6,235 bases of DNA from Alphaproteobacteria bacterium. Its GTDB lineage: Bacteria; Pseudomonadota; Alphaproteobacteria; RF32; CAG-239. A program made the translations under genes and the position numbers. The stretch is taken from the NCBI GenBank assembly GCA_017452115.1, contig JAFTNB010000198.1, positions 1 through 6,235 of the forward strand, read 5' to 3'. Below, piece after piece: positions 6,217 to 6,235 of this stretch (position 1 is the first letter of the stretch; every line of letters begins with the position of its first letter). The notes under the pieces were generated by a model. That model made no database searches. It worked only from the letters and a program-made list of their open reading frames with translations, and was not told the origin of the DNA.

Positions 6217-6235
6217 GTTATATTAGACCTAACAA

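Noticed and set aside
6217..6235. Short GTTA...TAAC symmetry after the last stop, considered as a terminator or the start of another gene.
   Set aside because: Four-base arms and no T-run; only 19 bases remain before the edge, too few to judge.

Overview
The window looks like a stretch of an AT-rich alphaproteobacterial chromosome. The evidence is the minus-strand gene order (LysM/M23 lipoprotein, then yajC, then secD). This is the usual alphaproteobacterial neighbourhood, where these genes normally follow surE and pcm. The YajC N-terminus (MFINEAWAQ) is also of alphaproteobacterial type. Low GC points to a host-associated or gut lineage, but the exact taxon cannot be read from this window.

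Bases 1-2861, minus strand, are core envelope and secretion genes. They are a lipid-anchored protein with two LysM domains and a degenerate M23/LytM domain (1896-2861), yajC (1436-1789) and a secD that runs off the left edge (1-1421). yajC and secD are 14 bp apart and certainly co-transcribed. A candidate promoter for them lies in the 106-bp gap behind the lipoprotein gene.

Bases 2862-3130 are a 269-bp, very AT-rich divergent intergenic region. It carries a perfect 6-bp inverted repeat and weak promoter-like sequences.

Bases 3131-6216, plus strand, are a compact three-gene accessory operon with visibly lower GC than the secD side. It encodes a SNF2/superfamily-2 helicase-like protein (417 aa) whose nucleotide-binding and arginine-finger motifs are degraded. 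Next comes a DUF3440/IbrA-type PP-loop protein of the PAPS-reductase superfamily (433 aa, intact SGGKDS motif). The last is an IbrB-type ParB-like protein (172 aa). Genes 1 and 2 overlap as ATGA, and genes 2 and 3 are 15 bp apart.

The PP-loop and ParB-like pair matches IbrA/IbrB, known in E. coli as a horizontally carried pair needed for expression of the eib immunoglobulin-binding genes. Its biochemistry is not settled as far as I know. With a helicase-like partner, the module resembles in outline DNA-sulfur-modification systems, which also combine a PAPS-reductase-like enzyme (DndC/SspD) with DNA-binding and ATPase partners. A role in nucleic-acid modification, defence or gene control is an inference. 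The best candidate here for an undescribed system is this three-gene operon with its motor-defective helicase. No RNA gene, CRISPR array, transposase, integrase or attachment site was seen.
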